Source: Pseudidiomarina taiwanensis
Lineage (GTDB): Bacteria > Pseudomonadota > Gammaproteobacteria > Enterobacterales > Alteromonadaceae
Length of the DNA stretch: 64,000 nucleotides
Direction of reading: 5' to 3'
Assembly: GCF_003987435.1 (NCBI RefSeq)
Contig: NZ_PIQG01000003.1
Span: 62,001-126,000 of the forward strand
Shown: positions 26,719 through 35,337 of the stretch, in pieces
Layout: each line of letters opens with the position of its first letter
Position numbering within the stretch: the first letter of the stretch is position 1
The notes under the pieces: generated by a model
Database searches by the model: none
What the model was told of the DNA's origin: nothing
What the model saw: the letters and a program-made list of their open reading frames with translations, nothing else
Translations under genes and position numbers: made by a program

Positions 26719-29700
26719 GCAAAAACCCCTTGGCATAGCCGGCCGTTTCGCCGCGTGGGGTGAGCGCTCACAGCTGACCCCATTGCTCGCGTTATTCGGC
26801 TTGGTCCTCGGTATCATGGCGGCTTTGATTACGCCGCGTGAAGAAGAGCCACAAATTGATGTGACCATGGCTGATGTGATGGTCGCTTTCCCGGGCGCAG
26901 ATGTGGGTCAAGTTGAACATCAACTCGCCACTCCGCTTGAGCAACACTTCTCGCGGATGCCTGGGATTGAGCATATCTACTCAGTCTCGCAACCGGGCCA
27001 AGCTCTGGTGACCGTGCAGTTCGAGGTCGGTATTCCGCGCAGCCAAGCCTTGGTTGATTTATTTGATACTTTGGCCAGTTGGCAGAGTTTGCACCCAAGT
27101 TTCAGTCAGCCGTTAGTCAAAGCGCGCGGCATTGATGATGTACCTATTCTCGGTTTGACCATAACCGCTGATGGGGTCGATTTAAAAGCCATTGCTGACA
27201 CCCTGAAAGTGCCGTTGCAAAACGTCGCGGGGGTGCGCCAAATTGATGTGATTGGCGCTGAGCCTGAGCAAATTAATGTGACCCTTGATGATAGTGCGCT
27301 GGCGCGAGTCGGGCTAGATTTTAATCGCATCGCGCAAGCGCTTGCGAGCCAGAACGTGAGCGGTCAAGCGGGTTACCGGTTGGCCCAAGATCAAGCGATT
27401 CCAGTCCAAGCGGGGAGCTTTATCGATAGCGTCGAAAGTTTGCGCAACTTGATTGTTGCGTCGGTCGATGGCAAGCCGGTGCGCTTATCGCAAATTGCAG
27501 AGGTAACCGAGACCGCCGCGGCACCCTCGCGCTATGTCTGGTCGCGCAGTCGTGACGGAGAACTCCAGCAAGCAGTAACCTTGGCGGTGACCAAAAAAGC
27601 CGGCGAAAACGCTGTGGTGGTTGCGCAAGATGTATTGGCTCGGCTTGAAACCTTAAAAGCCGAATGGTTGCCACCAGAAGTTACCATCGATGTGACCCGC
27701 AACTACGGTCAGACTGCCGACGAGAAAGCCTCGAAGCTTATTCAAAAACTGATTTTTGCGACCATCTCGGTGGTGGCTTTAGTTCTCTTTACCTTAGGTC
27801 GACGCGAAGCATTCGTGGTCGGCGCCGCAGTTGTTTTGACCCTCGCAACGACGTTATTTGCATCGTGGGCATGGGGCTTTACCCTCAACCGAGTCTCCTT
27901 GTTCGCGTTGATTTTCTCCATCGGTATCTTGGTGGATGATGCGATTGTGGTAGTAGAGAACATCCACCGCCATCTAGGTTTAGGGAAATCCCTCAAAACC
28001 GCCATTCCACGGGCAGTTGATGAAGTGGGTGGACCAACAATTTTGGCAACCTTCACCGTTATTGCCGCGTTATTGCCGATGGCTTTCGTCAGTGGTTTGA
28101 TGGGCCCTTATATGAGCCCAATCCCGATTAACGCATCGCTTGGGATGTTGCTGTCGCTCTTGATCGCGCTGACCGTGACGCCGTGGTTAGCCCGCCGCTT
28201 CTTAAAAGACGAGCATCACGAAACGGCGCAAAATAGCAAATTGCATCGCTTCTTTAATAAGATCATGAAGCCGTTGCTTGAGCATCGCAAACGTCGTTAC
28301 TTGATGGGCTTTGGCTTAATCGGTCTGATTGTCGCCATGATGGGGCTGGCTGTTGTGCAAGCGGTCGTCATGAAAATGCTGCCGTTTGATAACAAGAGCG
28401 AAATCAAACTGGTTCTTGATATGCCAGAGGGAACGCCGCTTGAAACCACCAATGCAGTCTTGGTCGAACTAGCGCAAGCGCTGGATCAAGTCGAGGAAGT
28501 TGAGGCCACCCAAATTTACGCCGGGACCGCCTCACCGATTGGTTTTAATGGCTTAGTGCGACAGTACTATTTACGCCAAGGTGCGCACATGGGGGATGTC
28601 CAAGTGACCTTGCAGCATGCCTCAGAGCGTGATCGCGCGAGCCATGAGATTGCACTGTCAGTGCGACCTTTGCTGACCCCGATTGCGGAAGCGATGGGCG
28701 GTTCACTGAAAATCGTTGAAGTGCCACCTGGACCTCCAGTACTGGCACCAATTGTGGCCGAAGTTTATGGGCCATCACAGCAAGCGCGCGAAGAAGCCGC
28801 GGCAAAAGTGCTGGCACAACTGGCGCAAACCGAGGGTGTGGTTGATATTGATAGCACTTTGGTGGCGGATCGCAGCGAAGAGGTCTGGGAAATCAATCGC
28901 GCGCGGGCGGCTCAACTTGGGGTTAGCAATGAGCAAGTGGTTGGGGTATTGCAAACTGCACTTGGCGGGATGCATGTGACGTATCTCGCCCTGCCTGAGC
29001 AAACCCAGCCGGTGCCAGTGATTTTGCGTTTACCTGCTGATTGGCAAGGTCAGTTGACCCAACTCGAGAGCTTAACTGTGACCAGTCAGACCACGGGTGC
29101 CGCAGTCCCACTGAGTGAGTTGATTGAGCGGGTGGAACAACCGTATGCGCAATGGCGCTATCACAAAGATCTACGGCCAGTGGTTTATGTAACCGCAGAT
29201 ATGGCTGGTAAACTTGATAGCCCGCTTTATGGCTTGTTTGCCGCAGCCGGCGATATTGACGTGCCGCAGACCTATATCTCGCAGCCAGATACTTGGAACG
29301 AAGCTGCGCTGAAATGGGATGGTGAATGGCAAATCACTTACGAGACCTTCCGTGATATGGGCTTAGCGTATGCCGTGGGCTTGCTGCTGATTTACCTGCT
29401 GGTGGTCGGTCACTTTGGCAGCTACATGGTGCCACTGGTGATCATGGCACCGATTCCATTAACGCTGATCGGTATTATGCCGGGTCATGCCATTTTGGGG
29501 GCGCAGTTCACCGCCACCTCAATGATCGGCATGATAGCGCTCGCGGGGATCATCGTGCGCAACTCGATCCTGCTGGTTGATTTTATCAAAGAGCAAGTGG
29601 CCGAGGGCAAGGCGCTTAACGATGCGGTGATTGAATCCGCCGCGGTGCGGGCACAACCGATTGTGTTAACCGCAATCGCGGCCATGCTTGGGGCCTTCTT

Positions 29701-29830
29701 TATCTTGGATGACCCCATCTTCAATGGCTTAGCGATTAGCTTAATTTTCGGCATCGCGGTGTCGACGGCACTCACCTTGGTGGTGATTCCACTCTTGTAT
29801 GCCTCGCTCCTACGGCGGCAAATGCACTAG
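26711..29830 (+). CDS. RND efflux transporter permease
   Basis: A 1039-residue inner-membrane pump of the RND superfamily (AcrB/MdtB-like, HAE-1 branch by length). The first span is near residues 22-42, and the EEEPQIDVTMADVMVAFPGADVGQVE block opens the first porter domain. The proton-relay region in TM4 contains IGILVDDAIVVVENIHRHL, and TM10-11 contain GIIVRNSILLVDFI. ATG at 26711 overlaps the adaptor stop; a GTG at 26696 is also in frame but lies within the adaptor gene. The stop codon TAG (29828-29830) lies inside the first NtrC enhancer of glnA. Substrates cannot be told from sequence. Confidence 0.95.
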   Translation: MSEQKPLGIAGRFAAWGERSQLTPLLALFGLVLGIMAALITPREEEPQIDVTMADVMVAFPGADVGQVEHQLATPLEQHFSRMPGIEHIYSVSQPGQALVTVQFEVGIPRSQALVDLFDTLASWQSLHPSFSQPLVKARGIDDVPILGLTITADGVDLKAIADTLKVPLQNVAGVRQIDVIGAEPEQINVTLDDSALARVGLDFNRIAQALASQNVSGQAGYRLAQDQAIPVQAGSFIDSVESLRNLIVASVDGKPVRLSQIAEVTETAAAPSRYVWSRSRDGELQQAVTLAVTKKAGENAVVVAQDVLARLETLKAEWLPPEVTIDVTRNYGQTADEKASKLIQKLIFATISVVALVLFTLGRREAFVVGAAVVLTLATTLFASWAWGFTLNRVSLFALIFSIGILVDDAIVVVENIHRHLGLGKSLKTAIPRAVDEVGGPTILATFTVIAALLPMAFVSGLMGPYMSPIPINASLGMLLSLLIALTVTPWLARRFLKDEHHETAQNSKLHRFFNKIMKPLLEHRKRRYLMGFGLIGLIVAMMGLAVVQAVVMKMLPFDNKSEIKLVLDMPEGTPLETTNAVLVELAQALDQVEEVEATQIYAGTASPIGFNGLVRQYYLRQGAHMGDVQVTLQHASERDRASHEIALSVRPLLTPIAEAMGGSLKIVEVPPGPPVLAPIVAEVYGPSQQAREEAAAKVLAQLAQTEGVVDIDSTLVADRSEEVWEINRARAAQLGVSNEQVVGVLQTALGGMHVTYLALPEQTQPVPVILRLPADWQGQLTQLESLTVTSQTTGAAVPLSELIERVEQPYAQWRYHKDLRPVVYVTADMAGKLDSPLYGLFAAAGDIDVPQTYISQPDTWNEAALKWDGEWQITYETFRDMGLAYAVGLLLIYLLVVGHFGSYMVPLVIMAPIPLTLIGIMPGHAILGAQFTATSMIGMIALAGIIVRNSILLVDFIKEQVAEGKALNDAVIESAAVRAQPIVLTAIAAMLGAFFILDDPIFNGLAISLIFGIAVSTALTLVVIPLLYASLLRRQMH

Positions 29831-29839
29831 CATGGTGCA
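29823..29839. promoter_or_regulatory. NtrC enhancer site 1 for glnA (overlaps end of RND permease gene)
   Basis: TGCACTAGCATGGTGCA matches the NtrC dyad consensus TGCACC-N5-GGTGCA in ten of twelve arm positions or better. Its centre is about 142 bp upstream of the predicted sigma-54 start of glnA. The RND permease stop codon lies inside it. Confidence 0.85.
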
Positions 29840-29845
29840 ATAATT

Positions 29846-29862
29846 TGCATTATAATGGTGCA
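29846..29862. promoter_or_regulatory. NtrC enhancer site 2 for glnA
   Basis: TGCATTATAATGGTGCA is a second NtrC-type dyad, with one half-site perfect. It lies 23 bp from site 1 (centre to centre) and about 119 bp upstream of the predicted start site. Two strong distant NtrC sites are also the arrangement at E. coli glnAp2. Confidence 0.82.
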
Positions 29863-29884
29863 AATTAAGGTGATGCCTACAGAT

Positions 29885-29910
29885 AAAAAGCGGCCTTGTG
29901 CCGCTTTTTT
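29885..29910 (+). terminator. Intrinsic terminator after RND operon
   Basis: Arms AAAAAGCGGC (29885-29894) and GCCGCTTTTT (29900-29909) with loop CTTGT, followed by T residues. It sits between the NtrC enhancer sites and the glnA promoter and ends the RND transcript before glnA. Confidence 0.9.
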
Positions 29911-29945
29911 CATATCTAGCGAGGATTTACGCCAGACCTAAAAGT

Positions 29946-29962
29946 TGGCACAGCTTTTGCTT
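29946..29962 (+). promoter_or_regulatory. Sigma-54 promoter of glnA
   Basis: TTGGCACAGCTTTTGCT matches the sigma-54 consensus with the invariant GG-N10-GC spacing. The predicted start site is near 29973, leaving a leader of about 50 nt before the glnA ATG. Confidence 0.9.
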
Positions 29963-30022
29963 AGTTGTGGAGGTCTATTTAATTCTGGTTTTTTGACCGA
30001 CTGCGCGATTGTGGAGGACACT

Positions 30023-31435
30023 ATGTCAACGCCTAAAGAAGTCATGGCTTTTATCGAAGAAAACGACGTTCGTTTTGTCGACTTACGCTTTACCGATACT
30101 AAGGGTAAAGAGCAACACGTGACGATTCCTGTTTCAGCTGTAGATGAAGACTTTTTCGAAGACGGAAAAATGTTCGATGGTTCTTCAATCAGCGGTTGGA
30201 AAGGCATCAATGAATCTGACATGGTGCTCATGCCGGATTGCAGCTCAATCGTACTTGACCCATTCACTGACGAAGTGACCCTTAACGTGGTCTGTGACAT
30301 TCTTGAGCCAGACACCATGCAAGGTTACGACCGTGACCCGCGTTCAATCTCTCGTCGTGCAGAAGCTTACCTGCAAAGTTCAGGCATTGCCGATACAGCC
30401 TTCTTTGGCCCAGAGCCAGAGTTCTTCCTGTTTGATGACGTGCGTTTCCACACCGACATGAGTGGTTCGTTCTACAAAATTCAAGCAGACGAAGCCAAGT
30501 GGAATTCAGGCAGCGAATTCGAAGGCGGGAACAAAGCCCACCGTCCAGGCGTAAAAGGCGGTTACTTCCCAGTTCCACCGGTTGATTCTGCGCACGATAT
30601 CCGTAGCACCATGTGTACTGTCATGGAAGACATGGGCTTATTCGTTGAAGCACACCACCACGAAGTTGCGACCGCTGGTCAGAACGAAGTGGCAACGCGC
30701 TTTAATACCTTGATGAAAAAAGCCGACGAGATCCAAATCTACAAGTATGTGGTGCACAACGTTGCCCATTCATACGGTCAAACCGCAACCTTTATGCCGA
30801 AGCCACTCGTTGGTGACAACGGTTCAGGTATGCACGTGCACATGAGCTTGGCAAAAGACGGCCAGAACTTGTTTGCTGGTGACCAGTACGGCGGTTTGAG
30901 TGAGACTGCATTGTATTACATTGGCGGTATTATCAAGCACGCCCGTGCAATCAACGCGTTCGCAAACCCATCAACCAACTCTTACAAGCGTTTGGTCCCT
31001 GGTTTCGAAGCGCCAGTTATGTTGGCTTATTCAGCGCGTAACCGCTCGGCATCGATTCGTATCCCAGTGGTCCCAAGTGCGAAAGGGCGCCGCATCGAAG
31101 TACGCTTCCCTGACCCAGCGGCAAACCCATACTTGTGCTTCACTGCCTTGTTGATGGCGGGTCTTGACGGAATTAAAAACAAGATCCACCCAGGTGATGC
31201 AATGGATAAAGACTTGTATGACTTGCCAGCTGAAGAAGCTAAAGAGATCCCAACTGTGGCGGAATCACTCGAGCAAGCGTTGCAAGCATTGGATGCGGAT
31301 CGTGAGTTCTTGAAAGCCGGTGGCGTCATGACTGATGACATGATTGATGCCTATATCGCGTTGAAAAAAGAAGACGTGATGAAGCTGAAAATGACCACGC
31401 ACCCAATTGAGTTTGACCTTTACTACTCTGTTTAA
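30023..31435 (+). CDS. glnA: Glutamine synthetase, type I
   Basis: A 470-residue enzyme that makes glutamine from glutamate, ammonia and ATP; central to nitrogen assimilation. Seen are [18 protein letters not shown], the [12 protein letters not shown] metal-binding block, [10 protein letters not shown], and [14 protein letters not shown]. The adenylylation site is Tyr399 in [10 protein letters not shown], so it is a GSI-beta enzyme under GlnE control. The frame is open upstream to 29945, but ATG at 30023 has a TGGAGGA RBS and gives the standard length. Expression is driven by the sigma-54 promoter and NtrC sites upstream. Confidence 0.98.
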   Translation: MSTPKEVMAFIEENDVRFVDLRFTDTKGKEQHVTIPVSAVDEDFFEDGKMFDGSSISGWKGINESDMVLMPDCSSIVLDPFTDEVTLNVVCDILEPDTMQGYDRDPRSISRRAEAYLQSSGIADTAFFGPEPEFFLFDDVRFHTDMSGSFYKIQADEAKWNSGSEFEGGNKAHRPGVKGGYFPVPPVDSAHDIRSTMCTVMEDMGLFVEAHHHEVATAGQNEVATRFNTLMKKADEIQIYKYVVHNVAHSYGQTATFMPKPLVGDNGSGMHVHMSLAKDGQNLFAGDQYGGLSETALYYIGGIIKHARAINAFANPSTNSYKRLVPGFEAPVMLAYSARNRSASIRIPVVPSAKGRRIEVRFPDPAANPYLCFTALLMAGLDGIKNKIHPGDAMDKDLYDLPAEEAKEIPTVAESLEQALQALDADREFLKAGGVMTDDMIDAYIALKKEDVMKLKMTTHPIEFDLYYSV

Positions 31436-31444
31436 GGTGAGGTC

Positions 31445-32011
31445 ATGCGTGGGTTGGTAGGGCTTGTTGCGACGCTACTCCTGGCATTTTCTGCAGGGGC
31501 GTCAGCACAAATCTACAAACACTGTGATAAAGACGGTAACTGCCGTTACAGTGACCAACCCACTCAAGATGCTGAAAAAGTTGAAGTCGAGACGGTGGTG
31601 AGTGAATTCACCACCGCTCGCAAAACCACTCCTGAACAAGCCGATGCAGCAGCTTCGCAAGTGATCACCAGTGATGGCCTCGATGCCGTTGAAGCCAACG
31701 CTTATATTCTCTCGCCCAGCCAAAAAGAAACCATTCGCGCCAATGATGGCCGCTTCGATGTAAGTTGGGGCGCCGATATTATTGGGCTTGCCAGTCAGCC
31801 GATTTATCAACTCTGGGTTGACGGCAAAATGGCCTATTCAGGCCCTCTCACGCAAGTCACTCTTAACAATGTCGACCGTGGCGAGCGGCGCTTGCAAGTC
31901 CGGGTGACGGCGGCCGATGGCACTGAGTTGGCTCGCTCTGACGTGACCGTGGTGTATGTGATGCGGGCGTCGGTGATTAATCCTGCGGGTGCCGCGCAAA
32001 ATGGCAGTTAA
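31445..32011 (+). CDS. DUF4124 domain periplasmic protein
   Basis: A 188-residue exported protein with signal peptide (about residues 1-21, ending ASA-Q). The N-terminal DUF4124 block is IYKHCDKDGNCRYSDQP. The C-terminal half looks like a beta-sandwich domain (YQLWVDGKMAYSGPLTQVTLNNVDRGERRLQV). It lies between glnA and ntrB, and overlaps ntrB by 11 bp. DUF4124 genes occupy this place in several marine gammaproteobacteria, but no role in nitrogen control has been shown that I know of. Confidence 0.85.
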   Translation: MRGLVGLVATLLLAFSAGASAQIYKHCDKDGNCRYSDQPTQDAEKVEVETVVSEFTTARKTTPEQADAAASQVITSDGLDAVEANAYILSPSQKETIRANDGRFDVSWGADIIGLASQPIYQLWVDGKMAYSGPLTQVTLNNVDRGERRLQVRVTAADGTELARSDVTVVYVMRASVINPAGAAQNGS

Positions 32012-33104
32012 GGTCGCACCTGAAGCTGATTGCACCAACATGGTGCAACACTTGCTTGATTTACAAATCACCGCTGTGGTGGCGCTTGATCGGACCTTGA
32101 CCATTCAATATATGAACGCCGCTGCCGAGGCCTTACTTGATGGCAGTCGCAAACGCCTCACTCACACCCCTTTCTTTAGTTTATTCGCGTTTATCTCGAT
32201 TGATCCTGTGCTGCTGCAAGAAGCTATGGACGAGGGCCAAAGTGTCTCGGATAGCGAGGTAGTTGCGATGTTTCATGATGAGCATAAAGTCACGCTCGAA
32301 TTCACCGCGCAGCCGATTCAGCTTGAGCAGACGCCGCACATTTTGTTGGAGCTGCGGCAGATTGACCAAATTAAACGCATCAACCAAGAGACCTCGCAGC
32401 AACAGCAACTGCAAGCGGCGCAAAGTATGATCCGCGGGCTTGCCCATGAAATTAAGAACCCGCTCGGGGGCTTGCGCGGTGCGGCTCAATTACTCGCTAG
32501 TGAGCTCAAAGAACCCGAATTACGTGAATATACAGACTTAATCATGAGCCAAGCGGACCGCTTGCGGGTGCTCGTGGATCGGATGCTCGGCTCGCACCGA
32601 ATGCCAACGCGACAAACCGAAAATATCCACGCGTTGCTGGAACGAGCGGTGCAAGTTGCGGCATTGAGCGTGAACGATAATGAGCAAAAATCAATTCAGT
32701 GGCAGCGCGATTATGATCCCAGCTTGCCCGAATTGTCAGTGGCTGGCGATGCCATTGAGCAAGCGTTTTTGAATATTCTGATGAACGCCGTGGAGGCCAT
32801 TAGCGAGCAGGGAACCATTACCGTTAAAACGCGAATTGTCCATCAACAAACTCTTTACGGCAAGCGCTACAAAGCGTGCGCTGTGATTAGCATTCGCGAT
32901 GATGGCCCGGGCATCCCGACAGCGCTTAAAGACACCTTATTTTACCCTATGGTCAGTGGCCGTGCGGAGGGCACCGGGCTTGGGCTTTCGATTGCGCAAA
33001 CCATTGTGCATCAGCATGCGGGTAAAATCGAAGTGCAAAGCGAGCCCGGGGCGACCGAGTTTAGCTTGTACTTACCTTATGTGGAGACCTTGATATGCAA
33101 CTAG
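32001..33104 (+). CDS. glnL: Nitrogen regulation sensor kinase NtrB (GlnL)
   Basis: A 367-residue cytoplasmic histidine kinase/phosphatase that, under PII control, sets phosphorylation of NtrC. A small PAS domain covers about residues 15-120. The H-box is GLAHEIKNPLGGLRGAAQLL with His149. The N box (NILMNAVEAIS) and G boxes (RDDGPGIP, GTGLGLSIAQ) are complete. ATG at 32001 was chosen; GTG at 31989 would add four residues. It overlaps the DUF4124 gene by 11 bp and ntrC by 10 bp. A consensus NtrC site lies within its first 50 bp. Confidence 0.96.
   Translation: MAVKVAPEADCTNMVQHLLDLQITAVVALDRTLTIQYMNAAAEALLDGSRKRLTHTPFFSLFAFISIDPVLLQEAMDEGQSVSDSEVVAMFHDEHKVTLEFTAQPIQLEQTPHILLELRQIDQIKRINQETSQQQQLQAAQSMIRGLAHEIKNPLGGLRGAAQLLASELKEPELREYTDLIMSQADRLRVLVDRMLGSHRMPTRQTENIHALLERAVQVAALSVNDNEQKSIQWQRDYDPSLPELSVAGDAIEQAFLNILMNAVEAISEQGTITVKTRIVHQQTLYGKRYKACAVISIRDDGPGIPTALKDTLFYPMVSGRAEGTGLGLSIAQTIVHQHAGKIEVQSEPGATEFSLYLPYVETLICN
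32031..32047. promoter_or_regulatory. Intragenic NtrC-binding dyad at the 5' end of ntrB
   Basis: TGCACCAACATGGTGCA matches the NtrC consensus TGCACCA-N3-TGGTGCA at every specified position. It lies 30 bp inside ntrB, encoding part of CTNMVQ. In E. coli NtrC represses the internal glnL promoter through a site at its start, so a similar repression of ntrBC-only transcription is plausible. Confidence 0.75.
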
Positions 33105-34558
33105 ACCAAGCCTCTGCGCAAGTGTGGGTATTAGATGATGATAGCTCGATTCGTTGGGTTTTAGAGCGTGCGTTAGCACGGCTCGATGCGCAGATACAAA
33201 GCTTTGAAGACGCCGATAGCCTGTATCAAGCCCTTGCCAATGCCCAACCACAAGTGTTGCTCACCGATATTCGGATGCCGGGTGAGGATGGTTTGCAGGT
33301 ACTGGCCAAAATGCAAGAACAGTATCCGCAAGTGGCGGTGATTGTAATGACCGCGCACTCAGATCTCGACTCAGCCGTAAGTGCTTTTCAGGGCGGGGCA
33401 TTTGAGTATATTGCCAAACCTTTTGATATTGATGAGCTACTGCAAACCGTGCGCCGAGCACTTGAGCGCAGCCAAATCGAAGCCGCCCCAAGCAGCGCGC
33501 CAAGCTCACCCCCAGAAACCGGAATTATCGGCAACGCACCGGCAATGCAGGACGTGTTCCGCGCCATTGGGCGGCTATCGCAATCAAGTGTGACGGTGCT
33601 GATTAATGGCGCATCGGGGACAGGTAAAGAACTGGTTGCACGCGCTTTGCACCAACATAGCCCGAGGGCGAAGAAGGCGTTTATTGCGCTTAATATGGCG
33701 GCGATTCCAGCAGAGCTGATTGAATCTGAGTTGTTTGGGCATGAAAAAGGCGCATTTACCGGCGCCACCCAACGTCGCCACGGGCGCTTCGAGCAAGCCC
33801 ATGGAGGCACGCTATTTTTAGATGAAATTGGTGATATGCCGATGCCAGTGCAAACGCGGTTATTGCGGGTGTTGGCCGAAGGGCAGTTTTACCCTGTTGG
33901 CAGTTATCAGCCGGTGCAAGTCGATGTGCGGGTGATTGCTGCGACCCATCAAAACCTTGAGCAGCGGGTCAGCGAAGGCCTATTCCGTGAGGATTTGCTG
34001 CATCGGCTCAATGTGATTCGTTTAACCTTACCGCGCCTTGCTGAGCGCCGCAGTGATATCCCGCAGTTGGCGCAACACTTTATGCAGCGTGCTGCAGAAG
34101 AGCTCGGGGCTGAGCCGAAACAACTCAGTAGTGCGGCGCTCGAGGTCATGCAAGCATTCGATTGGCCAGGTAATGTGCGGCAATTAGAGAATACTTGTCG
34201 CTGGCTCACTGTGATGGCGCCAAGTAATCGGATTGATGTGAGCGACTTGCCAAACGACATCAAATCAGGCTCAAACGACATGGTTAGCGCGTCAAATGAC
34301 ATCAAAGTCGCTGATAATCATGTCGTTTGGCAAGATTTGTATCGGCGCCAACTCCGCCAACAATTTGCGGCGGGGCAAGCAGGGCTGCTTGCGGCGCAAC
34401 TTCCCACCCTCGAAGCCATCGCATTACACGAAGCCCTCGAATTTAGCGGTGGTCACAAACAAGACGCGGCCAAGCTGTTAGGCTGGGGACGCAACACCTT
34501 GACCCGCAAGCAAAAAGAGTTGGCCCCGCTGCTCGCCCAGCTCGCCAAGGCAAAGTAA
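33095..34558 (+). CDS. glnG: Nitrogen regulator NtrC (GlnG)
   Basis: A 487-residue sigma-54 activator. The receiver is at 1-120 (LLTDIRMPGEDG carries the phospho-Asp), the AAA+ domain at about 145-380 (GASGTGKELVA, GAFTGATQ, LFLDEIGDMP, RLNVIRLTLPRL), and a Fis-type helix-turn-helix at the C-terminus (KLLGWGRNTLTRKQKEL). The linker at about residues 386-408 holds a 7-residue repeat encoded by 21-bp units. It overlaps ntrB by 10 bp. Phosphorylated NtrC is expected to bind the sites upstream of glnA and inside ntrB. Confidence 0.97.
   Translation: MQLDQASAQVWVLDDDSSIRWVLERALARLDAQIQSFEDADSLYQALANAQPQVLLTDIRMPGEDGLQVLAKMQEQYPQVAVIVMTAHSDLDSAVSAFQGGAFEYIAKPFDIDELLQTVRRALERSQIEAAPSSAPSSPPETGIIGNAPAMQDVFRAIGRLSQSSVTVLINGASGTGKELVARALHQHSPRAKKAFIALNMAAIPAELIESELFGHEKGAFTGATQRRHGRFEQAHGGTLFLDEIGDMPMPVQTRLLRVLAEGQFYPVGSYQPVQVDVRVIAATHQNLEQRVSEGLFREDLLHRLNVIRLTLPRLAERRSDIPQLAQHFMQRAAEELGAEPKQLSSAALEVMQAFDWPGNVRQLENTCRWLTVMAPSNRIDVSDLPNDIKSGSNDMVSASNDIKVADNHVVWQDLYRRQLRQQFAAGQAGLLAAQLPTLEAIALHEALEFSGGHKQDAAKLLGWGRNTLTRKQKELAPLLAQLAKAK
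34251..34329 (+). repeat. 21-bp tandem repeat plus inverted copy in the NtrC linker
   Basis: CAAACGACAT occurs at 34251 and 34272, and CAAATGACAT at 34293, at an exact 21-bp period. An inverted copy (ATGTCGTTTG) is at 34320-34329. The coded protein shows the 7-residue units NDIKSGS, NDMVSAS and NDIKVAD between the AAA+ and DNA-binding domains. Confidence 0.85.
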
Positions 34559-34570
34559 AGATAAGGTAAA
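34555..34570 (+). promoter_or_regulatory. Candidate CpxR box before cpxRA-like operon
   Basis: Two GTAAA half-sites (34555-34559 and 34566-34570) in direct orientation are separated by 6 bp; the E. coli CpxR consensus is GTAAA-N5-GTAAA. They overlap the ntrC stop and lie about 90 bp before the response-regulator start, so autoregulation is possible. The spacing is off by one. Confidence 0.35.
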
Positions 34571-34656
34571 TCAGCTGCGACACTAATGCAGTTAGGCAAG
34601 ATATGCTTATTATCGTATCCTACGTCTTAACATTGCAAAGGCAGGGGTAAACGGCC

Positions 34657-35334
34657 ATGACCAAATTGTTACTCGTCGATGACGATGCTGAACTGAGCCA
34701 AATGCTCGAACAAATTCTCACCCGCGAGGGCTATCAGCTGACACTCGCCGCCGATGGCGAAACCGGACTTGAGCGTGCTTTAAGCGGCAGCTACGACTTG
34801 ATTCTACTCGATGTCATGTTGCCAGGTATTGATGGCTTTCAGCTGTTGCAGCATTTACGCCAGCAATCACGCAGTACTCCTGTGATCATGTTGACCGCCC
34901 GTGGTGATGATGATGACCGCGTTGCCGGGCTTGAACTTGGCGCCGATGATTATCTACCGAAGCCGTTTAATCCACGTGAGTTAGTGGCGCGTGTAAAAGC
35001 CTTATTGCGCCGAACGCCAAATACCACTGTACGCCCTGAGCCAAGTGAGTATGCCGGTTTTTATGTGGACCCGCTCAATAATCAAGTGCGCTGCGACAAG
35101 CAGCAGTTAGACTTGACCCCAACCGAGTTCGATATCCTGCGCGCTTTAGTGCAAGGGAAAGGACAGGTGGTGAGTAAAGACCAGCTTTCGGTTGCGGCAC
35201 TTGGGCGCCAGTTAGCGCCGTTTGATCGCAGCCTTGATGTACATATCAGCAATATCCGCAAGAAGATCGATCACAATCCCGAGCGCATTCAGACCGTGCG
35301 TGGGCGCGGTTATCGATTGCTGCAGTTGGCTTAA
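34657..35334 (+). CDS. CpxR-like response regulator (OmpR family)
   Basis: A 225-residue response regulator. Its receiver has VDDD (7-10), phospho-acceptor Asp52 (LILLDVMLPG) and Lys in YLPKPF. The OmpR-type winged helix covers about 130-225 (LDLTPTEFDILRALVQG, RGRGYRLLQ). The segment APFDRSLDVHISNIRKKI is close to CpxR, which senses envelope stress. A sensor kinase follows after 3 bp. The CpxR label rests on sequence resemblance and a possible CpxR box, so it is a good but not certain call. Confidence 0.82.
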   Translation: MTKLLLVDDDAELSQMLEQILTREGYQLTLAADGETGLERALSGSYDLILLDVMLPGIDGFQLLQHLRQQSRSTPVIMLTARGDDDDRVAGLELGADDYLPKPFNPRELVARVKALLRRTPNTTVRPEPSEYAGFYVDPLNNQVRCDKQQLDLTPTEFDILRALVQGKGQVVSKDQLSVAALGRQLAPFDRSLDVHISNIRKKIDHNPERIQTVRGRGYRLLQLA

Positions 35335-35337
35335 CCT

